A stretch of DNA of 64,000 nucleotides, from assembly GCF_004360225.1 (NCBI RefSeq), contig NZ_SNUA01000014.1, forward strand, positions 1 through 64,000, read 5' to 3'. The notes below the pieces were generated by a model. That model was not told the origin of the DNA. It ran no database searches and was given only the letters and a program-made list of their open reading frames with translations. This DNA is from Alcanivorax sp. 24 (GTDB taxonomy: Bacteria; Pseudomonadota; Gammaproteobacteria; Pseudomonadales; Alcanivoracaceae). Each line of letters starts with the position of its first letter. The first letter of the stretch is position 1. Made by a program: the position numbers and the translations under genes. This document shows positions 10,317 through 20,045 of the stretch, one piece after another.

Positions 10317-10345
10317 AATATTGTCAGAAATGCGGGCGATTTCAA
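10317..10345 (-). promoter_or_regulatory. Predicted sigma70 promoter of ilvIH
   Basis: On the minus strand TTGAAA (10340-10345) and AATATT (10317-10322) are separated by 17 bases. It is the best match in the interval between ilvI and the divergent DUF4124 gene. The remainder of the interval, 10346-10455, shows nothing else recognisable. Confidence 0.5.
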
Positions 10346-10455
10346 AGCCCTAATGACCACGGTGTCTTGCCTGGCCGGCGGGTTCGTTGGCATGCTTGGG
10401 AGGCTAATACTTTTTTCGGAGGGAATCCCGGATCACGTTTCCGGGCCGGATCACT

Positions 10456-10899
10456 ATGAAACCATTACTCATTGTCGCCCTACTCATCGCCAGCTCGTAT
10501 GTTCCGGCCGCCACCTACTACAAATGGGTGGACGACCAGGGTGTCACCCACTATGACGCGCAACCCCCGGAGGGCCAGGAAGCCCAATCCGTGCGCACCC
10601 GCCGCTCCGCCAGCTCGGACCAGGCCGACGCCCTGGAAAGGCTGGAACAGGACCGCGCCCGGCGCGCCCGCCCAGGCGAGCAAAAAAGCACCACCGCAGC
10701 GGACGGCGCCGTAAGCGAGGAAACCCGGGCCGCCTGCGACCAGCACCGGCGGAATCTGGCGGCCCTGACGGAAAAACCACTGGTGCGCCGCGAGAACCCG
10801 GAGACTGGCGAAATGGAGGTTCTGGACCAGGAAAAGCGGGCCGGGATTCTGAAACAGACCCGCGCCGCGGTATCATTCTGCGATAGCCGGGGGGCCTGA
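10456..10899 (+). CDS. DUF4124 domain-containing secreted protein
   Basis: The protein has a signal peptide (cleavage near residue 19, PAA|TYYKW) followed by the DUF4124 core YYKWVDDQGVTHYDAQPP. The middle is charged and low in complexity (about residues 48-85), and the C-terminal part contains two cysteines, CDQHRRNL and FCDSRG. Such proteins are common, periplasmic and of unknown function. Length is 147. The gene is divergent from ilvIH and is followed by a 166-base interval without a clear terminator. Confidence 0.8.
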   Translation: MKPLLIVALLIASSYVPAATYYKWVDDQGVTHYDAQPPEGQEAQSVRTRRSASSDQADALERLEQDRARRARPGEQKSTTAADGAVSEETRAACDQHRRNLAALTEKPLVRRENPETGEMEVLDQEKRAGILKQTRAAVSFCDSRGA

Positions 10900-11065
10900 C
10901 GTGGTTTGTTACCATTGGAAGCGGGTTCCCTCACCCGCTTTCAGGCTTAAAATACTTCCCGTCCCCGTTACTGAACTCCCTATATTGACATAGGGGCTCC
11001 GGCGCTGCGGATGCTATCATCCCTATCACGCCGCCGGCCCGGTGCTCACCCAAGGACAGCCCAAC

Positions 11066-12187
11066 ATGACGGATTATTTGAGAGAACGCTTCGAAGACGT
11101 GGACCTGACACCCGGTCAGGGCAAGATCAGCGCCACCATCGCCGTCGGCCTCGGCCTGCTTTCCCTGCTCGGCGGTTTCTGTTTTCTGTTCCCGAACTTG
11201 CTCACCACGCCGGAATTTCGTGCTTTCTATAGCGCCGATGTGCTGCGCATGGTGCTGTTCGCCGGTATCGCCATCGCCTTCTGTGCCGGCTTTATCAGTG
11301 TCTGGCGCCACCAGGATCCACGCTATGGCCTGGCCGGCATGATCATGGCCTGCATGGCCGCCCTGCTCGGTTCCGGCAGAATCGACGTGCCACCGGTGGA
11401 CGGCCGCAGCCTCTACGCCGGGCTGGACTATTTCATCCTCACCCTGCTGGTGCTGGCCCTGGTGTTCATCCCGATGGAGCGGATCTATCCGAAGGACCCC
11501 GAGCAACGAGTGTTGCGCCGGGGTTGGATCACGGACATGAAGTACTTCCTGTTCAGCCATGTCGGCCTGCAGTTAATCAGCTTCTTCACCGTGATCCCGA
11601 TTCAGGTGTTCCTGCACGACAAAGTTGATATCGGCTTCCAGCAGGCCATCGCCAGCCAACCACTGTGGCTGCAGTTCATCGAAATCCTGATTGTGGTGGA
11701 TCTGGGCAGCTACTGGATTCACCGGGCATTCCATGAAGTACCCTGGTTGTGGAAGTTTCACGCCGTGCACCATTCCACCCAGAAAATGGACTGGCTGGCC
11801 TCATCACGGCTGCATCTGGTGGAAATCGTCACCAACCGCTTCGTCGGTTATTTACCGATCTTTGTTCTTGGTTTCTCGCCCTCGGCGGTGTACGCCTATC
11901 TGGTATTTATTTCCTTCCACGCGATTTTCATCCACGCCAATGTGCGTTTCCGTTTTCCGCTGCTGCGCTGGGTCATCGCCACCCCGGAATTCCACCACTG
12001 GCATCACTCCTCAGAGGACGAGGCAGTGGACAAGAACTATGCCGCCTTCCTGCCGCTCTACGACAAACTGTTCGGCACACTGCACATGCCCGACAAACTG
12101 GCGGCGCGGTACGGCACCCGCGCCAGCACCCAGGTACCGGAAGGCGTGGTGCAACAGTTCACCTTCCCGTTCCGGCGTTCCTCCTGA
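11066..12187 (+). CDS. Sterol desaturase / fatty acid hydroxylase superfamily membrane protein
   Basis: An integral-membrane di-iron enzyme family that hydroxylates or desaturates lipids. The histidine boxes are visible in order: HRAFH, HAVHHS and HHWHH, with at least six hydrophobic segments, two to three of them before the first box. Length is 373. The ATG at 11066 has AAGGA 9 bases upstream; a GTG eight codons earlier is less likely. The substrate cannot be deduced. The bacterial proteins act on carotenoids, sterol-like lipids or fatty acyl chains. Confidence 0.88.
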   Translation: MTDYLRERFEDVDLTPGQGKISATIAVGLGLLSLLGGFCFLFPNLLTTPEFRAFYSADVLRMVLFAGIAIAFCAGFISVWRHQDPRYGLAGMIMACMAALLGSGRIDVPPVDGRSLYAGLDYFILTLLVLALVFIPMERIYPKDPEQRVLRRGWITDMKYFLFSHVGLQLISFFTVIPIQVFLHDKVDIGFQQAIASQPLWLQFIEILIVVDLGSYWIHRAFHEVPWLWKFHAVHHSTQKMDWLASSRLHLVEIVTNRFVGYLPIFVLGFSPSAVYAYLVFISFHAIFIHANVRFRFPLLRWVIATPEFHHWHHSSEDEAVDKNYAAFLPLYDKLFGTLHMPDKLAARYGTRASTQVPEGVVQQFTFPFRRSS

Positions 12188-12353
12188 GGGGGCGCAATAC
12201 AAATCGCGGTCCTTTCCTTCACGGAAGAGGGCCGCCGCTGCCCCACAATTCGCCAGCACGCTTACACGCAACACGCCAGCACGCCGAACCCAACAATCAG
12301 AAAACATCATGCCGGATCGGCGTACCGACGAGGTGCGTGCCAGCGCTCAAGGC

Positions 12354-14939
12354 TCACCCCTTGGCGAAGGTGAACTTGCCGTCCGCCACATCCACGTTGA
12401 TGGCATCACCCTGCACGAACTCGCCTTTGAGCAGCGCCTGGGCCAGCGGATTCTCCAACTGGTTCTGGATCGCCCGCTTCAGCGGCCGGGCGCCATAGAC
12501 CGGGTCGAAGCCCGCTTCCACCAGCTTGTCCAACGCCGCGTCGGACAGCGTCAGGGACATTTCCCGCTCCACCAGCCGCTTGCGCAGATAGTCGAGCTGG
12601 ATGCCGGCGATGCCTTTCAACTGCGCCTGCCCCAACGGGTGGAATACCACCGTCTCGTCCACCCGGTTGATGAACTCCGGACGGAAATGCTGGCCGACCA
12701 CTTCCATTACCGCGGCTTTCATTGCCTCATAATCGCCTTCGCCGGCCATGCGCTGGATCAGGTCCGACCCCAGGTTCGAGGTCATCACCACCACCGTGTT
12801 ACGGAAGTCCACGGTGCGGCCCTGGCCATCGGTAAGGCGGCCGTCTTCCAGCACTTGCAGCAGCACGTTGAAGACATCCGGATGCGCTTTTTCCACTTCG
12901 TCCAGCAACACCACGGAATACGGCTTACGACGCACCGCTTCGGTGAGATAACCACCTTCCTCATAACCGACATAACCCGGAGGCGCGCCGATCAGCCGGG
13001 CCACGGAATGCTTCTCCATGAACTCGGACATATCGATACGTACCATGGCTTCCTCGGTATCAAACAGGAAGCCGGCCAGCGCTTTGCACAGTTCCGTTTT
13101 ACCCACACCAGTGGGGCCGAGGAACAGGAAGCTGCCATTCGGGCGGTTCGGGTCCGACAGCCCGGCGCGGGAACGACGCACCGCGTTGGCTACCGCTTCC
13201 ACCGCCTCTTCCTGGCCCACCACGCGATGATGCAGCGCCTCTTCCATGCGCAACAGTTTCTCACGCTCGCCCTCGAGCATCTTGGACACCGGGATCCCGG
13301 TCCATTTGGAAACCACTTCCGCCACTTCCTCATCGGTGACCTTGTTGCGTAGCAACTGGGTTTCCACCTGAGCGGCTTCCTCGCGTTCCTGAGCTTGCTG
13401 AACCTTCTTCTCCAATTCCGGAATCACCCCGTACTGCAGCTCGGACATGCGGTTCAGGTCGCCAGCGCGACGTGCCTGTTCCATATCCACCCGGGCTTGT
13501 TCCAGTTCCGCCTTGTATTGTTGAGCGCCCTGCAACGCGGCTTTCTCCGCGTTCCAGATCTCTTCCAGATCAGCGTATTCCTTCTCCAGCGCCGCGATGT
13601 CGGCTTCCAGTTTTTCCAGCCGTTTCCTGCTTGCCTCGTCCTCTTCCTTGCGCAGAGCTTCCCGCTCCATTTTCAACTGGATCAGACGGCGATCGAGGCG
13701 GTCCATTTCCTCCGGCATGGAATCGATTTCCATACGGATACGGCTGGCCGCTTCGTCGATCAGATCGATGGCCTTGTCCGGCAACTGGCGGTCAGTGATG
13801 TAGCGATGGCTCAGTTTGGCGGCGGCGATGATGGCGCCGTCGGTGATGTCGACACCGTGGTGAACCTCATAACGTTCCTTCAGACCGCGCAGAATGGCGA
13901 TGGTGTCTTCCACCGAGGGCTCGTCCACCAGCACTTTCTGGAAGCGACGTTCCAGAGCGGCGTCCTTTTCGATGTATTGACGATACTCGTTCAGCGTGGT
14001 GGCACCGACACAATGCAGCTCGCCGCGCGCCAGCGCCGGCTTGAGCATGTTGCCCGCGTCCATGGCGCCATCGGCCTTGCCGGCGCCGACCATGGTGTGC
14101 AGCTCATCAATGAACAGGATCACCCGCCCTTCCTGCTTGGACAGTTCGTTGAGCACGGCCTTCAAGCGCTCCTCGAACTCACCACGGTATTTGGCGCCGG
14201 CGATCAGAGCCGCCATATCCAGGGACAGAACCCGCTTTTCCTTGAGCCCTTCCGGCACTTCGCCGTTGACGATGCGTTGCGCCAGCCCCTCGACGATGGC
14301 GGTTTTACCGACACCCGGTTCACCGATCAGCACCGGATTGTTCTTGGTCCGGCGCTGTAGCACCTGAATGGTACGGCGGATTTCATCATCCCGGCCGATC
14401 ACCGGGTCCAGTTTGCCGCTTTCAGCGCGTTCGGTGAGGTCCGTGGTGTACTTCTTAAGGGACTCCATACGGTCCTCGGCGTTGGGGTCATCCACCGATT
14501 CACCACCGCGGACCTCCTGGATTTTCTCCGCCAGCACCGCCTTGCGAATACCGGCGTTCTTGATCAACTTGCCGACCTCGCCGTTATCATCACAGGCCGC
14601 CAGCAACACCGCCTCGGTGGAGATGTATTGATCCCCGCGCTGTTGCGCTTCCCGGTCCGCCAGATTCAACAAGCGCCCCAGATTCTGGGACAGCTGAACG
14701 TCTCCGGTGAACTGTCCAACGGTGGGCAGCTTGTCCATGGCCATCTTCAGAGCGGTGATCACATCCGCCGGGTTGGCACCGGTTTTTTCCAGCAACGGCG
14801 CGGCGACACCGCCACGCTGCTGCAATAAAGCCAGCAGCAGGTGCACCGGTTCGATGGCGTTGTGGCTTTGCCCCACCGCCAGTGACTGGGCTTCGCCCAG
14901 AGCTTCCTGAAGACGAGCGGTCAATTTGTCCATTCGCAT
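12354..14939 (-). CDS. clpB: ATP-dependent disaggregase chaperone ClpB
   Basis: ClpB forms a hexameric ring that works with DnaK to pull polypeptides out of aggregates. Domains in order: Clp N repeats (1-145), AAA+ module 1 with Walker A GEPGVGKT (206-213), the long M-domain coiled coil (about 405-525), AAA+ module 2 with GPTGVGKT and a C-terminal D2-small domain. Length (861) is standard. The start [14 protein letters not shown] matches the family, and AGGAG lies 8 bases upstream. A heat-shock promoter precedes it. Confidence 0.98.
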   Translation of the reverse strand: MRMDKLTARLQEALGEAQSLAVGQSHNAIEPVHLLLALLQQRGGVAAPLLEKTGANPADVITALKMAMDKLPTVGQFTGDVQLSQNLGRLLNLADREAQQRGDQYISTEAVLLAACDDNGEVGKLIKNAGIRKAVLAEKIQEVRGGESVDDPNAEDRMESLKKYTTDLTERAESGKLDPVIGRDDEIRRTIQVLQRRTKNNPVLIGEPGVGKTAIVEGLAQRIVNGEVPEGLKEKRVLSLDMAALIAGAKYRGEFEERLKAVLNELSKQEGRVILFIDELHTMVGAGKADGAMDAGNMLKPALARGELHCVGATTLNEYRQYIEKDAALERRFQKVLVDEPSVEDTIAILRGLKERYEVHHGVDITDGAIIAAAKLSHRYITDRQLPDKAIDLIDEAASRIRMEIDSMPEEMDRLDRRLIQLKMEREALRKEEDEASRKRLEKLEADIAALEKEYADLEEIWNAEKAALQGAQQYKAELEQARVDMEQARRAGDLNRMSELQYGVIPELEKKVQQAQEREEAAQVETQLLRNKVTDEEVAEVVSKWTGIPVSKMLEGEREKLLRMEEALHHRVVGQEEAVEAVANAVRRSRAGLSDPNRPNGSFLFLGPTGVGKTELCKALAGFLFDTEEAMVRIDMSEFMEKHSVARLIGAPPGYVGYEEGGYLTEAVRRKPYSVVLLDEVEKAHPDVFNVLLQVLEDGRLTDGQGRTVDFRNTVVVMTSNLGSDLIQRMAGEGDYEAMKAAVMEVVGQHFRPEFINRVDETVVFHPLGQAQLKGIAGIQLDYLRKRLVEREMSLTLSDAALDKLVEAGFDPVYGARPLKRAIQNQLENPLAQALLKGEFVQGDAINVDVADGKFTFAKG

Positions 14940-15031
14940 GAATGACTTCTCCTGGTTGCGCGTAAATTCCGGCCCTCAACCACAAGGTTTCAATGGCACC
15001 GGACTTTACCGACTGTTCAAAATCTGACCTA

Positions 15032-15060
15032 TAAATGCGGGCGGAGCCATGGAATTCAAG
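15032..15060 (-). promoter_or_regulatory. Sigma32-type heat-shock promoter of clpB
   Basis: On the minus strand CTTGAAT (15054-15060) is followed after 12 bases by CCCGCATTTA (15032-15041). The consensus is CTTGAAA, 11-16 bases, CCCCATNT. Location about 90 bases before the clpB ATG is appropriate. Confidence 0.8.
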
Positions 15061-15131
15061 CAACCCCAGCCGGAAAAAACGCCCGATATTGATCCAGATT
15101 AAGAGAACGGAGATGGCGGGCCCGGCCCCGA

Positions 15132-15878
15132 TCAGGGCTCAAGCCAAATCAGAGAAGCAAAGCGACCGGTCTGGCCTTCCTTGCGGTAGGAATAGAAGTG
15201 GGTGAGGTCATCGGCGGTGCAATGCTCCCCTCCGGATACGTCTTCCACACCGGCCTGATGCAATACCAGGGTGGCGGCATGGGTAAGCGAAAAACGCCAA
15301 TGGCCGGGAGTCGCGTCACGGGTGAAAGCGGGTTCAAACAGCTGCGAGGATTCCATGAAGGCACGGCGTACTTCTTCCCCAACCTGATAGACCCGTCCGG
15401 AAATCGCCGGCCCCAACCACGCGGACAGCGCCTCCCCTTCCGGCGCCAGGATCGATACCGCCCGTTGCACGATGCCCGCATGCAGCCCACGCCAGCCGGC
15501 GTGCACCGCGGCCACCGCGCTGCCATCCCCCCGTGCCAATAAAACCGGCAGGCAGTCAGCGGTGAGCACCACGCAGGGCCAACCGCTTTCGTCGGTCCAG
15601 ACCCCATCCGCGCGGTTGTCCGCATCACCGGCGCGAATTACCCGCTCCCCATGAACCTGCTGCAGCCAGGCCGGTGGGTGATCCACTTGCAGCAACCGGT
15701 GCACATGACGGCGGGCGGCTTCCACCCGGGAGGGCTCGTCACCGCAATTGGCGCCAAGATTGAACCCGGCCCATGGGGGAGGTGAGTGACTCCCCAGGCG
15801 AGAGGTGACCACCGACCGCACCCGGGGATGCGGGTGCCATTCCGGCCAGAGCCACTGATTGACGTCCGGCAGCGTCAT
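15132..15878 (-). CDS. pgeF: Peptidoglycan editing factor PgeF (laccase-domain, YfiH family)
   Basis: This family was first called polyphenol oxidase or laccase-like; the E. coli member removes mis-incorporated serine-containing muropeptide precursors, and other members show purine nucleoside phosphorylase activity. The metal/active-site motifs QQVHG, TADCLPVLL and HAGWRGLHAG are present, and length (248) is normal. Its ATG overlaps the rluD stop by four bases (ATGA), so the two are translationally coupled, as in many gammaproteobacteria. Confidence 0.92.
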   Translation of the reverse strand: MTLPDVNQWLWPEWHPHPRVRSVVTSRLGSHSPPPWAGFNLGANCGDEPSRVEAARRHVHRLLQVDHPPAWLQQVHGERVIRAGDADNRADGVWTDESGWPCVVLTADCLPVLLARGDGSAVAAVHAGWRGLHAGIVQRAVSILAPEGEALSAWLGPAISGRVYQVGEEVRRAFMESSQLFEPAFTRDATPGHWRFSLTHAATLVLHQAGVEDVSGGEHCTADDLTHFYSYRKEGQTGRFASLIWLEP

Positions 15879-16846
15879 TGCGCCTCCCGGTCCTCCTCGA
15901 GGACCCGAATCAGAGTCTGCAGGTCTTCCGGCAACGGCGTTTCGAATTCCAGATACTTACCGCTAACCGGGTGCACCAAACCGAGGCGACGGGCGTGCAG
16001 AGCCTGCCGGGGGAACCGGCGCAGCGCCTCGCGTAACGCCTCGGTGGCACCAGCGGGGAACTTCAGGCGACCACCGTACAACGGATCCCCCACCAGAGGA
16101 TAGTGACGGTGGGCCATGTGAACGCGAATCTGATGAGTGCGTCCGGTTTCCAACCGGACCTGGATCCGGGTATGGGCCCGGTAGCGGTCCATCACGCGGA
16201 AATGGGTCACCGCCGGCTTGCCGCCTTGCGCCACCACGGCCTGACGCTTGCGATCCACCGGATGGCGTCCTATGGGCGCATCCACGGTGCCGCCGCCAGT
16301 CATTACCCCAACGGCGATGGCTTCGTACTCACGATGCAGGCTCTTGTCCTGCAACTGCGCCACCAACCCGCTGTGCGCTTCCAGGGACCGGGCCACCACC
16401 ATCAAGCCGGTGGTATCCCGGTCCAGGCGATGGACGATGCCGGCACGGGGAAGACTTGAGAGACGCTCATCCAAATGAAGCAGTCCGTTGAGCAAGGTCC
16501 CATCCGCATGCCCCGCCGCCGGATGCACCACCAGCCCCGCCGGCTTGTTGATAACGATCAGGTCCTCATCCTCATACACCACCGGCAAGCTGATCGCCTC
16601 GGGCTGGTCCTCCAGCTCCGGCGCCAGCTCCGCCTCCAGGGTCAGGCTCTCGCCGCCCACCAGCTTGTCCTTGGGGCGCGCCTTGCGGCCATTGACGGTC
16701 AGAGCCCCCTGTTTGATCCAGGTTTGCAGTCGTGAACGGGAGAATCCCTCGAACAGCTCCGCCGCCACCTGGTCCAAGCGGGCGCCGGCGTGATCCACGC
16801 TCACCTGCTCGGTACGTTGAATTTTCTCCCCGCCGAGATGTCCCAT
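15875..16846 (-). CDS. rluD: 23S rRNA pseudouridine(1911/1915/1917) synthase
   Basis: RluD isomerises three uridines in helix 69 of 23S rRNA, needed for ribosome maturation. An S4 RNA-binding domain (residues about 18-75, RLDQVAAELFEGFSRSRLQ) precedes the catalytic domain with HRLDRDTTGLMV, whose aspartate is the nucleophile. The ATG at 16846 gives 323 residues as in the family and has AGG 7 bases upstream; the frame is open a further 46 codons. It is divergent from bamD with 55 bases between starts, the same arrangement as in Pseudomonas. Confidence 0.95.
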   Translation of the reverse strand: MGHLGGEKIQRTEQVSVDHAGARLDQVAAELFEGFSRSRLQTWIKQGALTVNGRKARPKDKLVGGESLTLEAELAPELEDQPEAISLPVVYEDEDLIVINKPAGLVVHPAAGHADGTLLNGLLHLDERLSSLPRAGIVHRLDRDTTGLMVVARSLEAHSGLVAQLQDKSLHREYEAIAVGVMTGGGTVDAPIGRHPVDRKRQAVVAQGGKPAVTHFRVMDRYRAHTRIQVRLETGRTHQIRVHMAHRHYPLVGDPLYGGRLKFPAGATEALREALRRFPRQALHARRLGLVHPVSGKYLEFETPLPEDLQTLIRVLEEDREAQ

Positions 16847-16901
16847 ATCGCAACCTGTGATTAAATAGCGCTCCATTGTAGCGCGTCGAACCGAGGAAAA
16901 A

Positions 16902-17717
16902 ATGCCACGTCTGTTTTGGCCCCTGATTATCGCCGTGATGGTGAGCGCCTGTTCCAGCAAGCCCGTCGAGAGCCCGGAACGCACCGAGGCCGAGCAATAT
17001 AAGCAGGCGCGGGAGTCGCTGGAAGCGAAAAATTACCTGACCGCCATCGATAGCCTGAAGGAACTGGAAGCCCGTTTCCCCTACGGCCCCTACGCCGAGC
17101 AGGCACAACTGGACCTGATCTATGCCCAGTTCATGTCCCAGGATTACCCTGCCGCGGTGGTCGCCGCCCAGCGCTTCATCCGCTCCTACCCGGCCCACCC
17201 CAGCCTGGACTACGCCCTCTACATGCACGGGCTGTCCAACTATTACCTGGAGCGCGGCCTGTTCGACAACATCATGAGCACCGACAAGTCCGCCCGCGAC
17301 CTGAGTGCCGCCCGCAACGCCTTCGAGGATTTCGAACGGCTGGTGAACCGCTTCCCGGACAGCGACTATGCCCCGGACGCGCGCTCACGCATGGTGTTCA
17401 TCCGCAATCAGTTCGCCGCCCAGGAACTGCATGCCGCCCGCTACTATGCCCGGCGCGGCGCCTATATCGCGGCCATCAACCGGGCCCAGTACGTAGTGCG
17501 TCACTATCAGGGCACGCCTTCGGTACCGGAAGCACTGGCGATCATGGCCAAGGGCTACGAGCGTATCAATCAGCCGGAACTGGCCGACAAGAGCCGCCGG
17601 GTACTGGCGCAGAACTGGCCGGATTCCGACTATATGAACGACGACAGGGTTACCCTGTCCTGGTGGCCGGACAAGGCCAACGGCATCCTCAGCCTGCTAA
17701 CCTTCGATTTGCTGTAA
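16902..17717 (+). CDS. bamD: Outer membrane assembly lipoprotein BamD
   Basis: BamD is an essential part of the BAM complex that inserts beta-barrel proteins into the outer membrane. It has a lipoprotein signal with the lipobox VSAC (Cys17) and no Asp at +2, then tetratricopeptide-like repeats through residue 250 (RFPYGPYAEQAQLDLIYAQF and similar). Length (271) is normal. It has its own short divergent promoter region shared with rluD and converges on nadE. Confidence 0.95.
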   Translation: MPRLFWPLIIAVMVSACSSKPVESPERTEAEQYKQARESLEAKNYLTAIDSLKELEARFPYGPYAEQAQLDLIYAQFMSQDYPAAVVAAQRFIRSYPAHPSLDYALYMHGLSNYYLERGLFDNIMSTDKSARDLSAARNAFEDFERLVNRFPDSDYAPDARSRMVFIRNQFAAQELHAARYYARRGAYIAAINRAQYVVRHYQGTPSVPEALAIMAKGYERINQPELADKSRRVLAQNWPDSDYMNDDRVTLSWWPDKANGILSLLTFDLL

Positions 17718-17769
17718 GCGGACGACGAGGCCGCTGCAGGAGAACCCCGCGGCGGCTTTGATACCCTTC

Positions 17770-19410
17770 TCAGTCCCCCGGGCGCCAGCCATTGGTAATC
17801 GGATAGCGCCGGTCCTTGCCAAAAGCCCTGCGGCTGACTCTCGGCCCCACCGCCGACTGACGGCGCTTGTACTCATTGCGATCGGTCAGGCGCACCACCC
17901 GGTACACCACGTCCCGATCGAAGCCGGCGCGGATCACCGCTTCGGCACTCATGTCCTGTTCCACATAGTGCTCCAGAATAGCGTCCAACTCGTCGTAGTC
18001 GGGTAGCGAGTCCGAATCCACCTGATCCGGCGCCAATTCCGCGGACGGTGGCCGGTCGATCACCCGTTGTGGAATGATCTCGGTGCCGGCTTTCTGATTG
18101 CGCCAGCGGGCAACACGGAACACCCAGGTCTTGAACACATCCTTGAGCACAGAGAAACCGCCGGCCATATCGCCATAGAGAGTGGCATAACCCACCGCCA
18201 TCTCGCTCTTGTTGCCGGTGGTAAGCACCACGGAGCCGCCTTTGTTGGAGAGCGCCATCAGCAGAACGCCCCGGCAGCGGGCCTGGAGATTCTCCTCGGT
18301 GGTGTCGGTGTCGAGCCCCGCGAACGGTTCCGCCAGGATCTCCATGAAGCCGTTGAAGGCCGGCTCAATCGGCAATACCCGGTATTTCACCCGCAACGCC
18401 CGGGCCTGCTTCTCGGCGTCCTCGATGCTCATGGCGGAGGTATAACGGAACGGCATCATCACCGCCTCCACCCGTTCCGGACCCAGGGCGTCCACCGCCA
18501 CCGCCAATGTCAAAGCGGAATCGATGCCGCCGGACAGTCCCAGCAAGGCACCTTTGAAGCCGTTTTTGTTGACGTAATCCCGCACCGCCAATACCAGCGC
18601 CCGATACATGCTCTCCTCACCCGCCGGCACCGGCAATACTTCGCCTCTGACGGCCAGCACTGCCCCTTCGCCGCTCAGATCCACCGGCACCAGTCCTTCC
18701 TCGAAGCTGGCGCCCTGTAGGCACAGATGGCCGGCACCGTCCACGGCGAAGGAAGCGCCGTCAAACACCAGCTCATCCTGGCCGCCCACCATGTTGCAAT
18801 AGAGCACCGGCAGACCGGTTTCCCGGGCACGGGCGGCCACCTGTTCGAAACGCTCCTCCGGCTTGCCGGCACGGAATGGTGAGGCGTTCAGATTGATAAT
18901 GGCGTCGGCGCCAGCTTCCGCCGCCGCGGCGGCCGGACCGGCATACCAGATATCCTCGCAAATGGTGATGCCCAGTTGCAGGCCCTGGAACTCGAACACC
19001 ACCGCGCTGTTACCGGGCTGACTGTTACCGGGTTGAAAATAGCGTTTCTCGTCAAACACGCGGTAATTGGGCAAGCATTGCTTGAAGTACTCGTGGCGCG
19101 GGCCCTCGTCGCCGGGATAAAGCACCCCGGCGGCGTTGCGACGCACTCCGTTGCGTACCGCCGGATAGCCAACGATCACCGGCACCTCCACGGCGGCACC
19201 GATAGTGGCCAGAGCATCATCGATACGCCGGTTGAGGCTGGGCCTCAGTAACAGATCCTCCGGCGGGTAACCGGTCAGCATCAGTTCCGGAAAGACCACC
19301 AGTTCCGCCCCCAACAGGGTACGGGCCTCACGGGCGGCATCGATCACCGCCCGCGCATTGCCTTCGATATCGCCCACCAGCGGATTACGCTGGGCCATCA
19401 CTATTCGCAT
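17770..19410 (-). CDS. nadE: Glutamine-dependent NAD+ synthetase
   Basis: The enzyme makes NAD+ from nicotinic acid adenine dinucleotide, using ammonia freed from glutamine. The N-terminal nitrilase domain (1-250) has the triad region glutamate VVFPE, lysine NYRVFDEKRYF and cysteine ICEDIWY. The C-terminal synthetase domain begins at LGLSGGIDSALTLAV, the PP-loop. Length (546) matches the two-domain form. The start MRIVMAQRNP at 19410 fits the family; an ATG three codons upstream is also available. Confidence 0.95.
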   Translation of the reverse strand: MRIVMAQRNPLVGDIEGNARAVIDAAREARTLLGAELVVFPELMLTGYPPEDLLLRPSLNRRIDDALATIGAAVEVPVIVGYPAVRNGVRRNAAGVLYPGDEGPRHEYFKQCLPNYRVFDEKRYFQPGNSQPGNSAVVFEFQGLQLGITICEDIWYAGPAAAAAEAGADAIINLNASPFRAGKPEERFEQVAARARETGLPVLYCNMVGGQDELVFDGASFAVDGAGHLCLQGASFEEGLVPVDLSGEGAVLAVRGEVLPVPAGEESMYRALVLAVRDYVNKNGFKGALLGLSGGIDSALTLAVAVDALGPERVEAVMMPFRYTSAMSIEDAEKQARALRVKYRVLPIEPAFNGFMEILAEPFAGLDTDTTEENLQARCRGVLLMALSNKGGSVVLTTGNKSEMAVGYATLYGDMAGGFSVLKDVFKTWVFRVARWRNQKAGTEIIPQRVIDRPPSAELAPDQVDSDSLPDYDELDAILEHYVEQDMSAEAVIRAGFDRDVVYRVVRLTDRNEYKRRQSAVGPRVSRRAFGKDRRYPITNGWRPGD

Positions 19411-19765
19411 AGGAACCATGCCTTCATCATGTCCAGGCCCCGGCGACCACTCTGCCCGCCGCCTCGGGCCGATCTCTTTCCTCTCGGCTGCGCTGATTGT
19501 ACTCTGTAGCCGGCCGGGTTACATAAGAGCCTGCCAAAGGCCCGCGGAAAGTTTCCTTGGCATCGCGCCAGGACACATTTTCCTTACTGCATCCGGCCCT
19601 CTCCGGCATCCAGGTTAGCGGTTTTCGGCACCTGGTGATGCGGTCGGCGGCACCTGAGCGTATAACAGGTTTCAGCGCACCTTCATAAGCCTGGGAATCA
19701 GGGCCGGAGTCAAGCAAAGGTTCACCCGGACGACAAGTGGGTGAGTGATTTACGGGGAGAAAGAA
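19411..19765. other. Intergenic region between nadE and the PP0621-type gene
   Basis: The 355 bases between these divergent genes contain no gene I can support. The reading frames across it look like chance open frames of GC-rich DNA. The only recognisable element is one copy of the dispersed motif ATAAGAGCCTG near 19523. Confidence 0.5.
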
Positions 19766-20026
19766 ATGGGGCTGATCAAGCTGGTGATACTGGCCGCGCT
19801 GATTTACGTGGTCTGGCGGGTGGTGAAAGGCGTCTCCGCCAACCAGGCCGCCCGGGGACGCGATCCACGCCGCTCCTCCCGCACCATCGACAGCGAGCGC
19901 ATGGTCAAATGCCACCTGTGCGGGGTGCATGTACCGGAAGCCGAGGCCTTCCGTCATCAGTCGCTGGACTTCTGCTCCCGCGAACACCGCCGTGAATACC
20001 TGGAACACCAGGAAAGCGACGATTGA
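19766..20026 (+). CDS. PP0621 family small membrane protein with cysteine/histidine cluster
   Basis: An 86-residue protein with an N-terminal membrane helix (residues 3-18, LIKLVILAALIYVVW), a basic linker, and a putative metal site: CHLCGVHVPEAEAFRH followed by FCSREHRREYLEH. This pattern resembles treble-clef zinc proteins. Homologues sit in front of pilS in Pseudomonas-type genomes; function is unknown. I chose the ATG at 19766, with GGGAG 7 bases upstream, over an upstream start at 19745. It ends 20 bases before pilS and may be cotranscribed. Confidence 0.8.
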   Translation: MGLIKLVILAALIYVVWRVVKGVSANQAARGRDPRRSSRTIDSERMVKCHLCGVHVPEAEAFRHQSLDFCSREHRREYLEHQESDD

Positions 20027-20045
20027 CCCGGCCAAGACGCCCATC

